The position numbers and the translations under genes were made by a program. Below are positions 27,643-36,431 of a stretch of 64,000 nucleotides of DNA, piece after piece. The notes beneath the pieces are model-generated. The model was not told the DNA's origin. It made no database searches and saw only the letters and a list, made by a program, of their open reading frames with translations. The number at the start of each line of letters is the position of its first letter. Positions within the stretch are counted from its first letter, which is position 1. The DNA comes from Paraburkholderia sacchari (lineage in GTDB: Bacteria > Pseudomonadota > Gammaproteobacteria > Burkholderiales > Burkholderiaceae), in contig NZ_JTDB02000002.1 in the NCBI RefSeq assembly GCF_000785435.2, forward strand, positions 510,543-574,542. Direction: 5' to 3'.

Positions 27643-28548
27643 ATGGAAAGTACAACCTTCTCTCAGACGCCCGGTAGCCGGATTTCGCAGTATTTCGCGC
27701 TCACCAAGCCCCGCGTCACCCAATTGGCCGTGTTCTGCGCGGTCATCGGCATGTTCCTCGCCGTGCCGGGCATGGTGCCCTGGAAGCAGCTGGTCGGCGG
27801 CACCGTCGGGATTTGGCTGACGGCTGGCGCGGCCTTCGCGATCAACTGCCTCGTGGAGCAAAAGGTGGATGCGCGCATGCGCCGCACCTCCTGGCGTCCT
27901 TCGGCGCGCGGCGAGATCACCAGCGTGCAGATCCTGATGTTCTCGGCGGTGATCGGCGGCCTCGGCATGTGGGTGCTGTACACGTTTGCCAATCCGCTCA
28001 CCATGTGGCTCACGGTTGCGACCTTCATCGGCTACGCGATCATCTATACGTTGCTGCTCAAGCCCGCCACGCCCCAGAACATCGTGATCGGCGGTGCATC
28101 GGGCGCGATGCCGCCGGCGCTCGGCTGGGCGGCTGTGACGGGCCATGTGCCCGCCGACGCCTGGATTCTCGTGCTGATCATCTTCGTGTGGACGCCGCCG
28201 CACTTCTGGGCGCTCGCGCTCTATCGCCGCAAGGACTACGAAAACGCCGGCCTGCCGATGCTGCCCAACACGCACGGCGAGAAGTACACGCGTCTGCATA
28301 TCCTGCTCTACACCGTGATCCTGTTCGCGGTCACGTTGATGCCCTATATCTCGGGCATGAGCGGCGTGCTGTATCTGGCCACGGCGGTTTTGCTCGGCGC
28401 GGTGTTCCTCGCCTACGCGTGGAAAATCTACGTCGAGTATTCGGACGCACTCGCCCGTAAGACTTTCCGCTATTCGATCGTTTATCTCTCGGTGCTGTTC
28501 GCCGCGCTGCTCGTCGACCATTACGTGAGCGCGCTCATCGGGATGTAA
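27643..28548 (+). CDS. ctaB: Protoheme IX farnesyltransferase (heme O synthase)
   Basis: 301-residue UbiA-family prenyltransferase that attaches farnesyl to heme B, giving heme O for CtaA. The [17 protein letters not shown] start, the substrate-binding [19 protein letters not shown] and the second Asp-rich loop [19 protein letters not shown] are clear; eight to nine membrane helices. Start at 27643. Immediately downstream of ctaA, and sco follows after 4 nt. Confidence 0.96.
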   Translation: MESTTFSQTPGSRISQYFALTKPRVTQLAVFCAVIGMFLAVPGMVPWKQLVGGTVGIWLTAGAAFAINCLVEQKVDARMRRTSWRPSARGEITSVQILMFSAVIGGLGMWVLYTFANPLTMWLTVATFIGYAIIYTLLLKPATPQNIVIGGASGAMPPALGWAAVTGHVPADAWILVLIIFVWTPPHFWALALYRRKDYENAGLPMLPNTHGEKYTRLHILLYTVILFAVTLMPYISGMSGVLYLATAVLLGAVFLAYAWKIYVEYSDALARKTFRYSIVYLSVLFAALLVDHYVSALIGM

Positions 28549-28552
28549 CGAG

Positions 28553-29200
28553 ATGATCCATTCAACGTTCCCGCGCGCGGCGCGTGCCGCGCGTGTCATG
28601 CTTATTGCGCTCGCGGCGGCGGGCGCGCTCGGCGGCACGTTGCTGCTCGAAGGCTGCGGCCAACAGCCGCCATCGTTCTCGAACCTCGACATCACCGGCA
28701 ACACGCAGTTCGGCAAGGACTTCTCGCTGCCGGACTCGAGCGGCAAGATGCGCTCGCTCGCGGACTTCAAGGGCAAGGTGGTCGTGCTGTTCTTCGGCTA
28801 CACGCATTGCCCCGATGTATGCCCGACCACCATGGCCGAGCTTTCGCAGGCGCTCCAGCAACTCGGCCCCGATGCCGCGAAGCGCGTGCAGGTGCTGTTC
28901 GTGAGCGTCGATCCCGAACGTGACAGCGCCGCGATCCTGGGCCAGTACGTGAGCGCGTTCAATCCCACCTTCATCGCGCTGCGCCCGGCCAACGAAGAGC
29001 AGCTCAAGCAGATCACCAAAGACTTCCGCGTCTATTACGCGAAGGTGCCCGGCAATACGCCCGACAGCTACACGATGGATCACACCGCCGCGAGCTACGT
29101 GTTCGACACCACCGGCAAGCTGCGGTTGTTCGCGCGCGATGGGCAGGGCGTCACGCCCTGGCTGCACGATCTGAAGATCCTGCTCAACGCCAACGACTGA
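28553..29200 (+). CDS. SCO1/SenC family copper chaperone
   Basis: 215-residue SCO protein, which helps deliver copper to the CuA site of subunit II. A lipoprotein-like or signal-anchor N-terminus with LLLEGCGQQPP (possible lipobox) precedes a thioredoxin-fold domain with the copper-binding CPDVCPTT and the conserved histidine in MDHTAASYVFD. It is the last gene of the cox cluster, 4 nt after ctaB. Confidence 0.93.
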   Translation: MIHSTFPRAARAARVMLIALAAAGALGGTLLLEGCGQQPPSFSNLDITGNTQFGKDFSLPDSSGKMRSLADFKGKVVVLFFGYTHCPDVCPTTMAELSQALQQLGPDAAKRVQVLFVSVDPERDSAAILGQYVSAFNPTFIALRPANEEQLKQITKDFRVYYAKVPGNTPDSYTMDHTAASYVFDTTGKLRLFARDGQGVTPWLHDLKILLNAND

Positions 29201-29401
29201 GGCCGTCCGGCTTCCGACACCCTTGCTTCGCCCAATGCGTCGGCGTTAGCCGGCGCCTTGGAATATTCGTATGCGAATTCTTTATTTCGCGCGGCCGGGG
29301 CCATATGAGACCATTCACGTCCACCCGGCGGGCGGCACACAATGCCTCCACAGCCGCGACATGACAGGAACAAACACGCAACCAGCGGGAACATCATCTC
29401 C

Positions 29402-30217
29402 ATGCAGCGCAGAAATCTGATTAAAGCTCTCCTCGCCGGCTTCGCCGCCGCCACCACGCTCACGGCCAGCTTCGGCGCTCACGCCGACGACAAGGCCATC
29501 AAGGTTGGCACCGTCTCGGGTCCTGACGCGCAAGTCTGGGCCGTGGTCCAGAAGGTCGCCAAGCGCGAAGGCCTGAACGTGAAGGTCATCGAATTCAACG
29601 ACTACGTGCAGCCGAACGCGGCGCTCGACTCGGGCGACCTCGACGCCAACAGCTTCCAGACCGGGCCGTACCTCGACAGCCAGGTTAAGCAGCGCGGCTA
29701 CAAGCTCGTGAACGTGGGCCTCACGTACATTTCGCCGATCGGCGTGTACTCGAAGAAGCTCAAGTCGCTGAACGATCTGCCGCAAGGCGCGAAGGTCGCA
29801 GTGCCGAACGATCCGTCGAACGAGAACCGCGCGCTACTGCTTCTGCAGAACAAGGGCTTGATCAAGCTGCGCGCTGGCGCGGGCACGAACGGCAACAACG
29901 CGACGCCGCTCGACGTCGCCGAGAACCCGAAGAAGGCGAAGCTCGTCGAGCTGGACGCCGCGCAGCTGCCGCGCGCGCTCGGCGATGTGGACGCCGCCGT
30001 GATCAACACGAACTACGCGCTGGCCGCCGGCCTGCAGCCGACCAAGGACGCCATCGCGCTGGAAGACACGCACAGCCCCTATGCGAACCTGATCGCCGTG
30101 CGCGCCCAGGACAAGGACAAGCCGTGGGTGAAGAAGCTGGTCGCGGCTTATCAATCGGAAGACGTGCGCCAGTTCATCAAGAGCGAATTCAAGGGTTCGA
30201 TGATTCCGTCGTTCTAA
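29402..30217 (+). CDS. MetQ/NlpA family ABC transporter substrate-binding protein
   Basis: 271-residue periplasmic binding protein of the MetQ/NlpA type, usually for D/L-methionine uptake with MetNI. An N-terminal signal peptide (MQRRNLIKALLAGFAAATTL ending ASFGAHA) has no lipobox cysteine. Family motifs are VEFNDYVQPNAALDSGDLDANSFQ-like segments, FQTGPYLDS and IPNDPSNENRALLLLQ-type strand. No metN or metI gene is nearby, so it is an orphan binding protein here. Start at 29402; a longer ORF from 29342 adds no signal features. Ends before a strong terminator. Confidence 0.9.
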   Translation: MQRRNLIKALLAGFAAATTLTASFGAHADDKAIKVGTVSGPDAQVWAVVQKVAKREGLNVKVIEFNDYVQPNAALDSGDLDANSFQTGPYLDSQVKQRGYKLVNVGLTYISPIGVYSKKLKSLNDLPQGAKVAVPNDPSNENRALLLLQNKGLIKLRAGAGTNGNNATPLDVAENPKKAKLVELDAAQLPRALGDVDAAVINTNYALAAGLQPTKDAIALEDTHSPYANLIAVRAQDKDKPWVKKLVAAYQSEDVRQFIKSEFKGSMIPSF

Positions 30218-30273
30218 GCGACGCGGGACCCGCGCGCGGCGTTAAAGCCGCCACGCTGGTGATCCAGCAAATG

Positions 30274-30304
30274 AAAAAGCCGCTTCCTGGAAGCGGCTTT
30301 TTTT
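30274..30304 (+). terminator. Intrinsic terminator after metQ
   Basis: Stem AAAAAGCCGCTTC (30274-30286), CTG loop, GAAGCGGCTTTTT (30290-30302), continuing as a run of seven T. Strong terminator 56 nt past the stop. Confidence 0.92.
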
Positions 30305-30395
30305 GCGCCCGTTCAACGGACACAACGAACCACCCGGCGGCCGCTAAAGAGAGCCCACAGGTATCTCTCCAGGGAAAATCCCGATCCATCGGTTC

Positions 30396-30489
30396 AATAC
30401 CAGTGCGCCTTTGAAAATAATTTAACTGATTGATTTTTAAGAAAATTATGGCGGTGCGCGTGCGGTCGCATCACCTGTTGACTGGTATT
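30396..30489. promoter_or_regulatory. Candidate operator half-sites for the GntR regulator
   Basis: AATACCAGT at 30396-30404 and ACTGGTATT at 30481-30489 are exact reverse complements 76 nt apart. ACTGGT is the half-site known for GntR/HutC-type GlcNAc regulators (NagR/DasR sites contain ACTGGTNNANACCAGT). The right-hand copy overlaps the -35 and spacer of the promoter 30478-30505, so binding could repress it and bridging could loop the DNA. Inference from sequence only. Confidence 0.5.
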
Positions 30490-30505
30490 ATTGTGGTTAT
30501 ATAAT
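30478..30505 (+). promoter_or_regulatory. Sigma-70 promoter of the nag cluster
   Basis: TTGACT (30478-30483), 16-bp spacer, TATAAT (30500-30505): near-consensus. Overlapped by the ACTGGTATT half-site. It lies 110 nt upstream of the regulator ATG. Confidence 0.8.
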
Positions 30506-30613
30506 GGGCTCCAATTCGCACCGGGCTGACGCCATAACGGCAATGTCGAAAGTGCCAGATGGTCTGTCTGCCCGGATGCTCCCACGATCTGTCCAACCGT
30601 TGGCCGGAGTTCC

Positions 30614-31348
30614 ATGGAAACCCGTTGGTCTGCCCTGATGCCCGATGCGCGCAACGTCACGCCGCTTTATCTGCAGCTGGCGCGCAATCTTGCGACGGCC
30701 ATTCATTGCGGCGTGTGGTCGGCGGGCGAGGCGCTGCCGTCGGAGCGCACGCTTTCGGATGCCATCGGCGTTTCGCGCATCACGGCGCGCAAGGCCATCG
30801 AGTTGCTGGTCGAGCAGGGGCTGATCAGGCGCGCACGCGGCGCGGGCAGTTTCATTACGCCGCGCGTGGAAGATCCGCTTTCGCGCCTGACCGGCTTCAC
30901 GAAAAAGATGGAGCAGCGCGGCTTCACGCCCGATTCGGTGTGGCTGGAGCGCGAGCTGCGCGCTGCTCACCGCGAGGAGATCGTGCAGCTCGGGCTTTCG
31001 CCGGGCGCCTCGGTTGCGAGCCTGCGCCGCCTGCGCCGCGCTGACGGCATCGTGATGGCCGTCGAGCACTCGGCGCTGCCTGCGTCCATCGTGCCGGACC
31101 CGGGCGCCATCGACGGTTCGCTCTATGCGCATCTCGAAGGGCGCGGCGTGCCGGTCGTGCGCGCGCTCCAGCACTTTCGCGCGGTCAACGCGACGGGTGA
31201 AATCGCCAGTCTGATGGACGTGGAGCCAGGCGCGGCGCTGCTCGTGATCACGCGCGTGGGTTTTTCGCGCGATCAGCACGCCATCGAGCTCACCGACACT
31301 TATTGCCGCGACGGCTTCTACGACTTCGTAGCGGAGCTCAGGCAATGA
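30614..31348 (+). CDS. GntR/HutC-family transcriptional regulator of GlcNAc use
   Basis: 244-residue regulator. The N-terminal winged helix-turn-helix (about residues 15-85) shows TPLYLQLARNLATAI, LPSERTLSDAIGVSRITARKA and LIRRARGAGSFI; the C-terminal UTRA ligand domain (about 95-240) ends FYDFVAELRQ. It heads nagA, SIS deaminase, ptsP-like and nagE genes, so it likely senses GlcNAc-6-P or GlcN-6-P and controls this cluster and itself. Half-sites ACTGGT overlap its promoter. Confidence 0.88.
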   Translation: METRWSALMPDARNVTPLYLQLARNLATAIHCGVWSAGEALPSERTLSDAIGVSRITARKAIELLVEQGLIRRARGAGSFITPRVEDPLSRLTGFTKKMEQRGFTPDSVWLERELRAAHREEIVQLGLSPGASVASLRRLRRADGIVMAVEHSALPASIVPDPGAIDGSLYAHLEGRGVPVVRALQHFRAVNATGEIASLMDVEPGAALLVITRVGFSRDQHAIELTDTYCRDGFYDFVAELRQ

Positions 31349-31490
31349 ACGCAGTAACGACCGCAATCCAGAAAACGGCGCGGAAGGCAGTTCACGGGAA
31401 CGCCACGCCGCGCCACGAATCTCTCATGCACGTCATCGTCACGACTCACCGCGCACCCCAATTTGTCGTGCGCAAAATCGGAAAAATCTC

Positions 31491-32594
31491 ATGCTGAGCG
31501 GAAACATTCTCACCCCTGAAGGCTGGATCAACGGCACGCTCACGTTCGAAAACGGACGCATCAAGTCGATCGAGGGCGAGGCCGCCGATCCGGCGAAGAA
31601 CGACGAGCCTTATGTCCTGCCCGGCTTCATCGACCTGCACGTGCACGGCGGCGGCGGCGCCGACGTCATGGAAGCGGGCGACGCCATCGAAACCATCGCG
31701 CGCACCCACGCGCGCTACGGCACGACGAGCCTGCTCGCCACCACCATGACCGCGCCGCGCGACGAGTTGATGAGCGTGGTGTCGGGCTTGGGCGACGTGG
31801 CGCGGCAGCGCACGCCGGGCGGCGCGCGCGTGCTGGGCGTGCATCTGGAAGGGCCGTACATCAATCCGGGCAAGCTGGGCGCGCAGCCCGACGCGGCGGT
31901 GTCCGCCGTGCTCGACGAAGTGCTCAAGTATCTGTCGATCGCGCCGATCCGCGTGGTGACCGTGGCGCCGGAAATCGCGGGCCATATCGAGATCATCGGC
32001 GAGATGGCGGCGCGCGGCGTGCGCGTGCAGCTCGGCCATTCGCTCGCGACTTACGACGACGCCGTAGCCGCGCTCAAGCACGGCGCGCGTGGCTTCACGC
32101 ACCTTTTCAATGCGATGTCGCCGCTGCATCACCGCAATCCGGGGCTCGTCGGCGCGGCGCTCGCGCATGCGGAGTACGCGGAGATCATCCCCGACCTGCT
32201 GCACGTGCACCCGGGCGCGATCCGCGCGGCGCTGCGTGCGATTCCGCGCCTCTACGTGGTGACCGACAGCACCTCGGCCACCGGCATGCCCGACGGCGAA
32301 TACCGCCTCGGCAGCCAGCACGTGACCAAGTGCCTCGGCGGCGTGCGTCTTGCCGATGGCACGCTGGCCGGCAGCACCCTCACCATGGACCAGGCCTTGC
32401 GCAATCTCGTGTCGATTGGCCTGCCGATTGCAGATGTTTCCGCGCGCCTGTCGCGCTATGCGGCCGACTATCTCGGCATCGAAGACCGTGGCCGCCTCAC
32501 GCGCGGCGCATGGGCCGATGTCAATGTGTTCGACCGTGAACTGACGCTTACCGCGACCTACGTCGAAGGAGAATCGATTGTCGAATATGCTTAA
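31491..32594 (+). CDS. nagA: N-acetylglucosamine-6-phosphate deacetylase
   Basis: 367-residue amidohydrolase converting GlcNAc-6-P to GlcN-6-P and acetate. The metal-site start DLHVHGGGG (His50 and His52), the LGVHLEGPYINP loop with the metal-binding Glu, VQLGHSLAT, GFTHLFNAMSPLHHR and the catalytic aspartate in VTDSTSATG are present. The start at 31491 gives MLSGNILTPEGWINGTLTFE. Its end overlaps the TTG start of the SIS-domain gene, so the two are translationally coupled. Confidence 0.95.
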   Translation: MLSGNILTPEGWINGTLTFENGRIKSIEGEAADPAKNDEPYVLPGFIDLHVHGGGGADVMEAGDAIETIARTHARYGTTSLLATTMTAPRDELMSVVSGLGDVARQRTPGGARVLGVHLEGPYINPGKLGAQPDAAVSAVLDEVLKYLSIAPIRVVTVAPEIAGHIEIIGEMAARGVRVQLGHSLATYDDAVAALKHGARGFTHLFNAMSPLHHRNPGLVGAALAHAEYAEIIPDLLHVHPGAIRAALRAIPRLYVVTDSTSATGMPDGEYRLGSQHVTKCLGGVRLADGTLAGSTLTMDQALRNLVSIGLPIADVSARLSRYAADYLGIEDRGRLTRGAWADVNVFDRELTLTATYVEGESIVEYA

Positions 32595-33594
32595 AGAAGC
32601 GCTGGCCTCGGCCGGCGTCGTCGCCGCGCAGCTCGCGGACACCTCGCGCGTCGAGGCGCTCGCTCGCGCGCTCGACGCCGAAACGCGTCAGGTAGCGCTC
32701 ACGGTTGCGCGCGGCAGTTCGGACCACGCGGCGAGCTATTTCGCTGCGCTCACCATGAGCCGCATCGGCGTACCGGTGGCCTCGATTCCCATGTCGATCG
32801 CCACGCTGCAACAAGCGCCATTGCGCGTAAAGGGCCAATTTGCTTTGGCTTTCTCCCAATCAGGCAGGAGTCCTGATCTGGTCGCGACGATGCGCGCGCT
32901 GCACGACGCGGGCGCGCTCACGGCGGCGATGGTCAACGTGGCCGGCTCGCCGCTAGCGGAAGCCGCGGGCGCGGAATTGCCCTTGCTCGCGGGCCCGGAG
33001 CTGAGCGTCGCTGCCACCAAGAGCTATATCGCGATGCTCGCGATGTCGGCGCAACTCGTGGCGTTCTGGCAGCGCGATGCCGCGCTGCTCGACGCCGTGC
33101 GCGCGCTGCCCGAAGCGCTCGACCGCGCGGGCGCGCTCGACTGGTCGAAGGCCGTGGATGAACTGCGCGACGTCTCGCAGATGATCGTGATCGGCCGCGG
33201 TCCGGGGCTTGCCATCGCCCAGGAAGCGGCGCTCAAGCTCAAGGAAACGTCGAGCATCCAGGCAGAAGCATTCTCCAGCGCCGAAGTGCGCCACGGCCCG
33301 ATGGAGCTCATCGACCGCGACTACCCGCTGCTTGTGTTCGCACCGCGCGGGCCGGAGCAGGCCGGTCTCGTGCAATTCGCGCGCGACATGCAACAGCGCG
33401 GCGCGCGCGTGCTGCTCGCGGCGCCCGCCGATGTGCAGGACGCCACGCTGCCGCTCGTCACGACGGCCGACCCGGCGCTCGATCCGATTGCCGCCATTCT
33501 TTCGTTCTACGTGATGGCGGCGAGTCTCGCCGCCGCGCGCGGCCGCAACCCGGACGAGCCGCGCTACCTGAACAAAGTCACCGAAACCCACTAG
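32578..33594 (+). CDS. SIS-domain glucosamine-6-phosphate deaminase (NagB-II/AgaS type)
   Basis: 338-residue protein with two SIS domains, like the isomerase half of GlmS. Sugar-phosphate sites ARGSSDHAASYFA, SQSGRSPDLV and SVAATKSYIAM are seen, and the C-terminal half includes EVRHGPMELI. In this cluster it most likely deaminates GlcN-6-P to fructose-6-P, replacing classical NagB. The TTG at 32578 is supported by AAGGAG at 32566-32571, correctly spaced; an ATG three codons later would be poorly placed. It overlaps the nagA stop by 17 nt. Confidence 0.9.
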   Translation: MSNMLKEALASAGVVAAQLADTSRVEALARALDAETRQVALTVARGSSDHAASYFAALTMSRIGVPVASIPMSIATLQQAPLRVKGQFALAFSQSGRSPDLVATMRALHDAGALTAAMVNVAGSPLAEAAGAELPLLAGPELSVAATKSYIAMLAMSAQLVAFWQRDAALLDAVRALPEALDRAGALDWSKAVDELRDVSQMIVIGRGPGLAIAQEAALKLKETSSIQAEAFSSAEVRHGPMELIDRDYPLLVFAPRGPEQAGLVQFARDMQQRGARVLLAAPADVQDATLPLVTTADPALDPIAAILSFYVMAASLAAARGRNPDEPRYLNKVTETH

Positions 33595-33606
33595 ATTGGA
33601 ACGCAG

Positions 33607-36246
33607 ATGGAACGCACCCAGGAGTCTCGCCTGATGAAGCCGGAAAATTCCGCCGCGGGCCGTATCGAATTGATCGCGCCGTTGAGCGGCCCAGTCGTGC
33701 CGCTCGCCTCGGTGCCCGATCCGGTGTTCTCGGAAGGCCTGTTCGGCGACGGCATCGCCATCGATCCGCTCGCCGGCCGGCTCGTATCGCCGTGCGACGG
33801 CACGATCATGCACCTCGCGCGCACCGGCCATGCCGTCACGCTGCAGACCGCCGAGGGTGCGCAGGTGCTCGTGCATATCGGCATCGACACGGTCGAGCTC
33901 AACGGCAAGGGCTTTACGCCGAAGGTCGAGCAGGGCGCCCAAGTGCGTCGCGGCGACTTGCTGATCGAATTCGATCTCGATGTCGTGGCGTGCAACGCGC
34001 CTAGCCTCGTCTCCGTGATCGCGGTGGCGAACTCCGATGCGTTCGAGGTGATCGAGCGCGCGAGCGTCACCGGGCATGTCGAGGCCGGCCAGACGCCGCT
34101 GCTCGTACTGCGCGCGCGCGATGGCGCGGTGCCGGTTGCCGGTGTTGCGGAAGTCGTGACGAATGAAGTGCGCCGCAGTGTGACCCTTACGCACGCGGGC
34201 GGTCTCCATGCGCGGCCCGCGGCGCGTGCGCGTGAAGCGGTGCGCGGAATCGAGGCGCGTGTGGAAGTGCGCTACGGCGAGCGCAAGGCGGCTATCGAAA
34301 GCGTGGTGGGCCTGCTCGGGCTGGGCGCAGGCGAGGGCACGACCATCGAACTGGTTGGCATGGGCCGCGAGGCGCAGAAGGCCGTCGATGCGGTCGCTAA
34401 CGAACTCCTGCGCGATGCGCCGGGCGAAGGCGGAGAGAAGCCCGCACGGCAATTGTCGCCGGCGCCGGACGCTGCCGTGGCGAGTACAGCCGGTGCCGCC
34501 GTCGCCGCACAGCAGGCCTCGCGCGGCGCGCCGGGCACGCTGGCCGGCGTGTGCGCGGCGCCGGGCGTGGCCGTCGGCAAGCTGGTGCGCTGGGACGACG
34601 CCGAACTCGTTCCTGCGGAACTCGCAAGCGGTCCTTCGGCCGCTGAAAGCCGCCTGCTCGACAAAGCCGTTGCGTCTGTCGACGCGGAGCTCGACACCTC
34701 CGTGCGCGTGGCCTCGCAGCGCGGCGCGATCAGTGAAGCGGGCATCTTCCAGGTGCACCGCGTGCTGCTCGAAGATCCGATGCTCATCGACGCCGCGCGC
34801 GACCTCATCAGCCTCGGCAAGAGCGCGGGCTTCGCGTGGCGCGATGCGATCCGCGCGCAGATCGCGGTGCTCGGCAAGGTGGACGATCCGCTGCTCGCGG
34901 AACGTGCCGCCGATCTGCGCGACCTCGAAAAGCGCGTGCTGCGCGCGCTCGCGAACGCGAGCGGCACGGGAAATGCCGCAGGCGCGCAGCGCGAGCTGCC
35001 TGAAGAAGCCGTGCTTGCCGCCGACGAATTCACGCCTTCCGATCTCGCCTCGCTCGATCGCAAGCGCGTTACCGCGCTCGTGATGGCGCGCGGCGGTGCG
35101 ACCTCGCACGCTGCGATCATCGCGCGCCAGGCTGGCATTCCGGCGCTCGTCGCGCTCGGCGACGCGCTGCACAAGATCGAGGAAGGCACGACAGTGGTGG
35201 TGGATGCGGGCGCGGGCTGCCTGGCCTTTGCACCGAGCCCGCAGGATGTCGAACGCGCCCGCGCCGAGAAGCAGCGTCTCGCGGGCGTGCGCGAAGCGAA
35301 CCGGCGCACCTCGCATGAGGCCGCGGCTACGCGCGACGGCCATGCGGTCGAAGTCGCCGCGAACATCGCGACGCTCGACGACGCGCGCACCGCCGTCGAC
35401 AACGGCGCGGATTCGATCGGCCTGCTGCGCACCGAACTGATGTTCATCCATCGCCAGGCCGCGCCCACGGTGGATGAGCATCGTCAGGGCTACCAGGCAA
35501 TCGCTGATGCCCTGGGCGGACGCACGGCCATCATCCGCACGCTCGACGTAGGCGCGGACAAGGAAGTCGACTATCTGACGCTGCCGCCCGAGCCGAACCC
35601 CGCGCTGGGCCTGCGCGGCATCCGCCTCGCGCAGGTGCGCCCCGATCTGCTCGACGACCAGTTGCGCGGCCTGCTCGCAGTCGAACCCCTGGGCGCCGTG
35701 CGCATCCTGCTGCCGATGGTTACCGACGTGGGTGAGCTCGTGCGCTTGCGCGAGCGCATCGACACGTTCGCTCGCGAAGCGGGCCGCACCGGCCGCATCG
35801 AAGTGGGCGTGATGATCGAGGTGCCCTCGGCCGCGCTGCTGGCCGACCAGCTCGCGCGTCACGCGGACTTCCTCTCGATCGGCACCAACGACCTCACGCA
35901 GTACACGCTCGCGATGGACCGCTGCCAGCCCGATCTGGCGGCGCAGGCCGACGGCCTGCATCCTGCCGTGCTGCGCCTCGTCTCAGTGGCGGTGGAGGGC
36001 GCGAGCAAGTATGGCAAATGGGTCGGCGTATGCGGCGCGCTGGCGGGCGACCCGCTCGCGGTGCCGCTGCTCGTCGGCCTTGGCGTGACCGAACTGTCGG
36101 TCGATCCGGTGTCCGTGCCGTCGGTCAAGGCGCGTGTTCGCAAGCTCGACTACAGCCAGTGCCGCACGCGTGCATTCGAGGTGCTCGCGCTGGAGTCGGC
36201 GCAGGCCGTGCGCGCGGCAAGCCGTGAAAGCTGGCCGCTCGACTGA
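33607..36246 (+). CDS. Fused PTS EIIA(Glc)-HPr-enzyme I multiphosphoryl transfer protein
   Basis: 879-residue fusion of three PTS proteins. EIIA(Glc)-type domain about 20-160 with His90 in VLVHIGIDTVEL; HPr domain about 187-275 with His201 in GGLHARPAARA; enzyme I domain about 315-870 with His501 in GGATSHAAIIARQAG and the PEP-binding SIGTNDLTQYTLAMD and VGVCGALAGDP. Lys/Ala-rich linkers separate the domains. It provides a complete phosphorelay from PEP to the NagE permease directly downstream, so GlcNAc uptake does not need the general EI/HPr at 6.4-8.7 kb. Confidence 0.93.
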   Translation: MERTQESRLMKPENSAAGRIELIAPLSGPVVPLASVPDPVFSEGLFGDGIAIDPLAGRLVSPCDGTIMHLARTGHAVTLQTAEGAQVLVHIGIDTVELNGKGFTPKVEQGAQVRRGDLLIEFDLDVVACNAPSLVSVIAVANSDAFEVIERASVTGHVEAGQTPLLVLRARDGAVPVAGVAEVVTNEVRRSVTLTHAGGLHARPAARAREAVRGIEARVEVRYGERKAAIESVVGLLGLGAGEGTTIELVGMGREAQKAVDAVANELLRDAPGEGGEKPARQLSPAPDAAVASTAGAAVAAQQASRGAPGTLAGVCAAPGVAVGKLVRWDDAELVPAELASGPSAAESRLLDKAVASVDAELDTSVRVASQRGAISEAGIFQVHRVLLEDPMLIDAARDLISLGKSAGFAWRDAIRAQIAVLGKVDDPLLAERAADLRDLEKRVLRALANASGTGNAAGAQRELPEEAVLAADEFTPSDLASLDRKRVTALVMARGGATSHAAIIARQAGIPALVALGDALHKIEEGTTVVVDAGAGCLAFAPSPQDVERARAEKQRLAGVREANRRTSHEAAATRDGHAVEVAANIATLDDARTAVDNGADSIGLLRTELMFIHRQAAPTVDEHRQGYQAIADALGGRTAIIRTLDVGADKEVDYLTLPPEPNPALGLRGIRLAQVRPDLLDDQLRGLLAVEPLGAVRILLPMVTDVGELVRLRERIDTFAREAGRTGRIEVGVMIEVPSAALLADQLARHADFLSIGTNDLTQYTLAMDRCQPDLAAQADGLHPAVLRLVSVAVEGASKYGKWVGVCGALAGDPLAVPLLVGLGVTELSVDPVSVPSVKARVRKLDYSQCRTRAFEVLALESAQAVRAASRESWPLD

Positions 36247-36254
36247 TTTCCCGG

Positions 36255-36280
36255 GTGGCTGAGCATTCAGCCACTCGATT
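36255..36280 (+). terminator. Possible weak terminator or processing hairpin before nagE
   Basis: GTGGCTGA (36255-36262) and TCAGCCAC (36267-36274) with a 4-nt loop, followed by TCGATTTT. A modest stem with an imperfect T-tract; it may lower nagE expression or protect RNA ends. Confidence 0.35.
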
Positions 36281-36431
36281 TTCCCGGTGTCTAACCGGTA
36301 TTTACCCGGTAGCGGGCACTTTAATCCGTTCGATTTCCTGAATAAAAACCTGCCGGCGGGCGCAGCGATCGCGCGCCGGTTTATCTCACCTCATCTTCTT
36401 CACGCAAGAGACAGGGACTGGAGGCAGTTCA

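Larger units (their letters stand above)
30218..30613 (+). other. Intergenic region metQ - GntR regulator
   Basis: 396 bases: metQ terminator at 30274-30304, an AT-rich stretch, half-sites AATACCAGT (30396-30404) and ACTGGTATT (30481-30489) in inverted orientation, and the sigma-70 promoter 30478-30505. Roughly 100 nt of leader follow before the regulator start. Confidence 0.6.

Noticed and set aside
32953..35961. 1002-codon open frame on the minus strand opposite the SIS and PTS-fusion genes
   Set aside because: It is the antisense shadow of two confident plus-strand genes; Arg/His/Glu-rich composition and no family motif, typical of a high-GC third-position bias.
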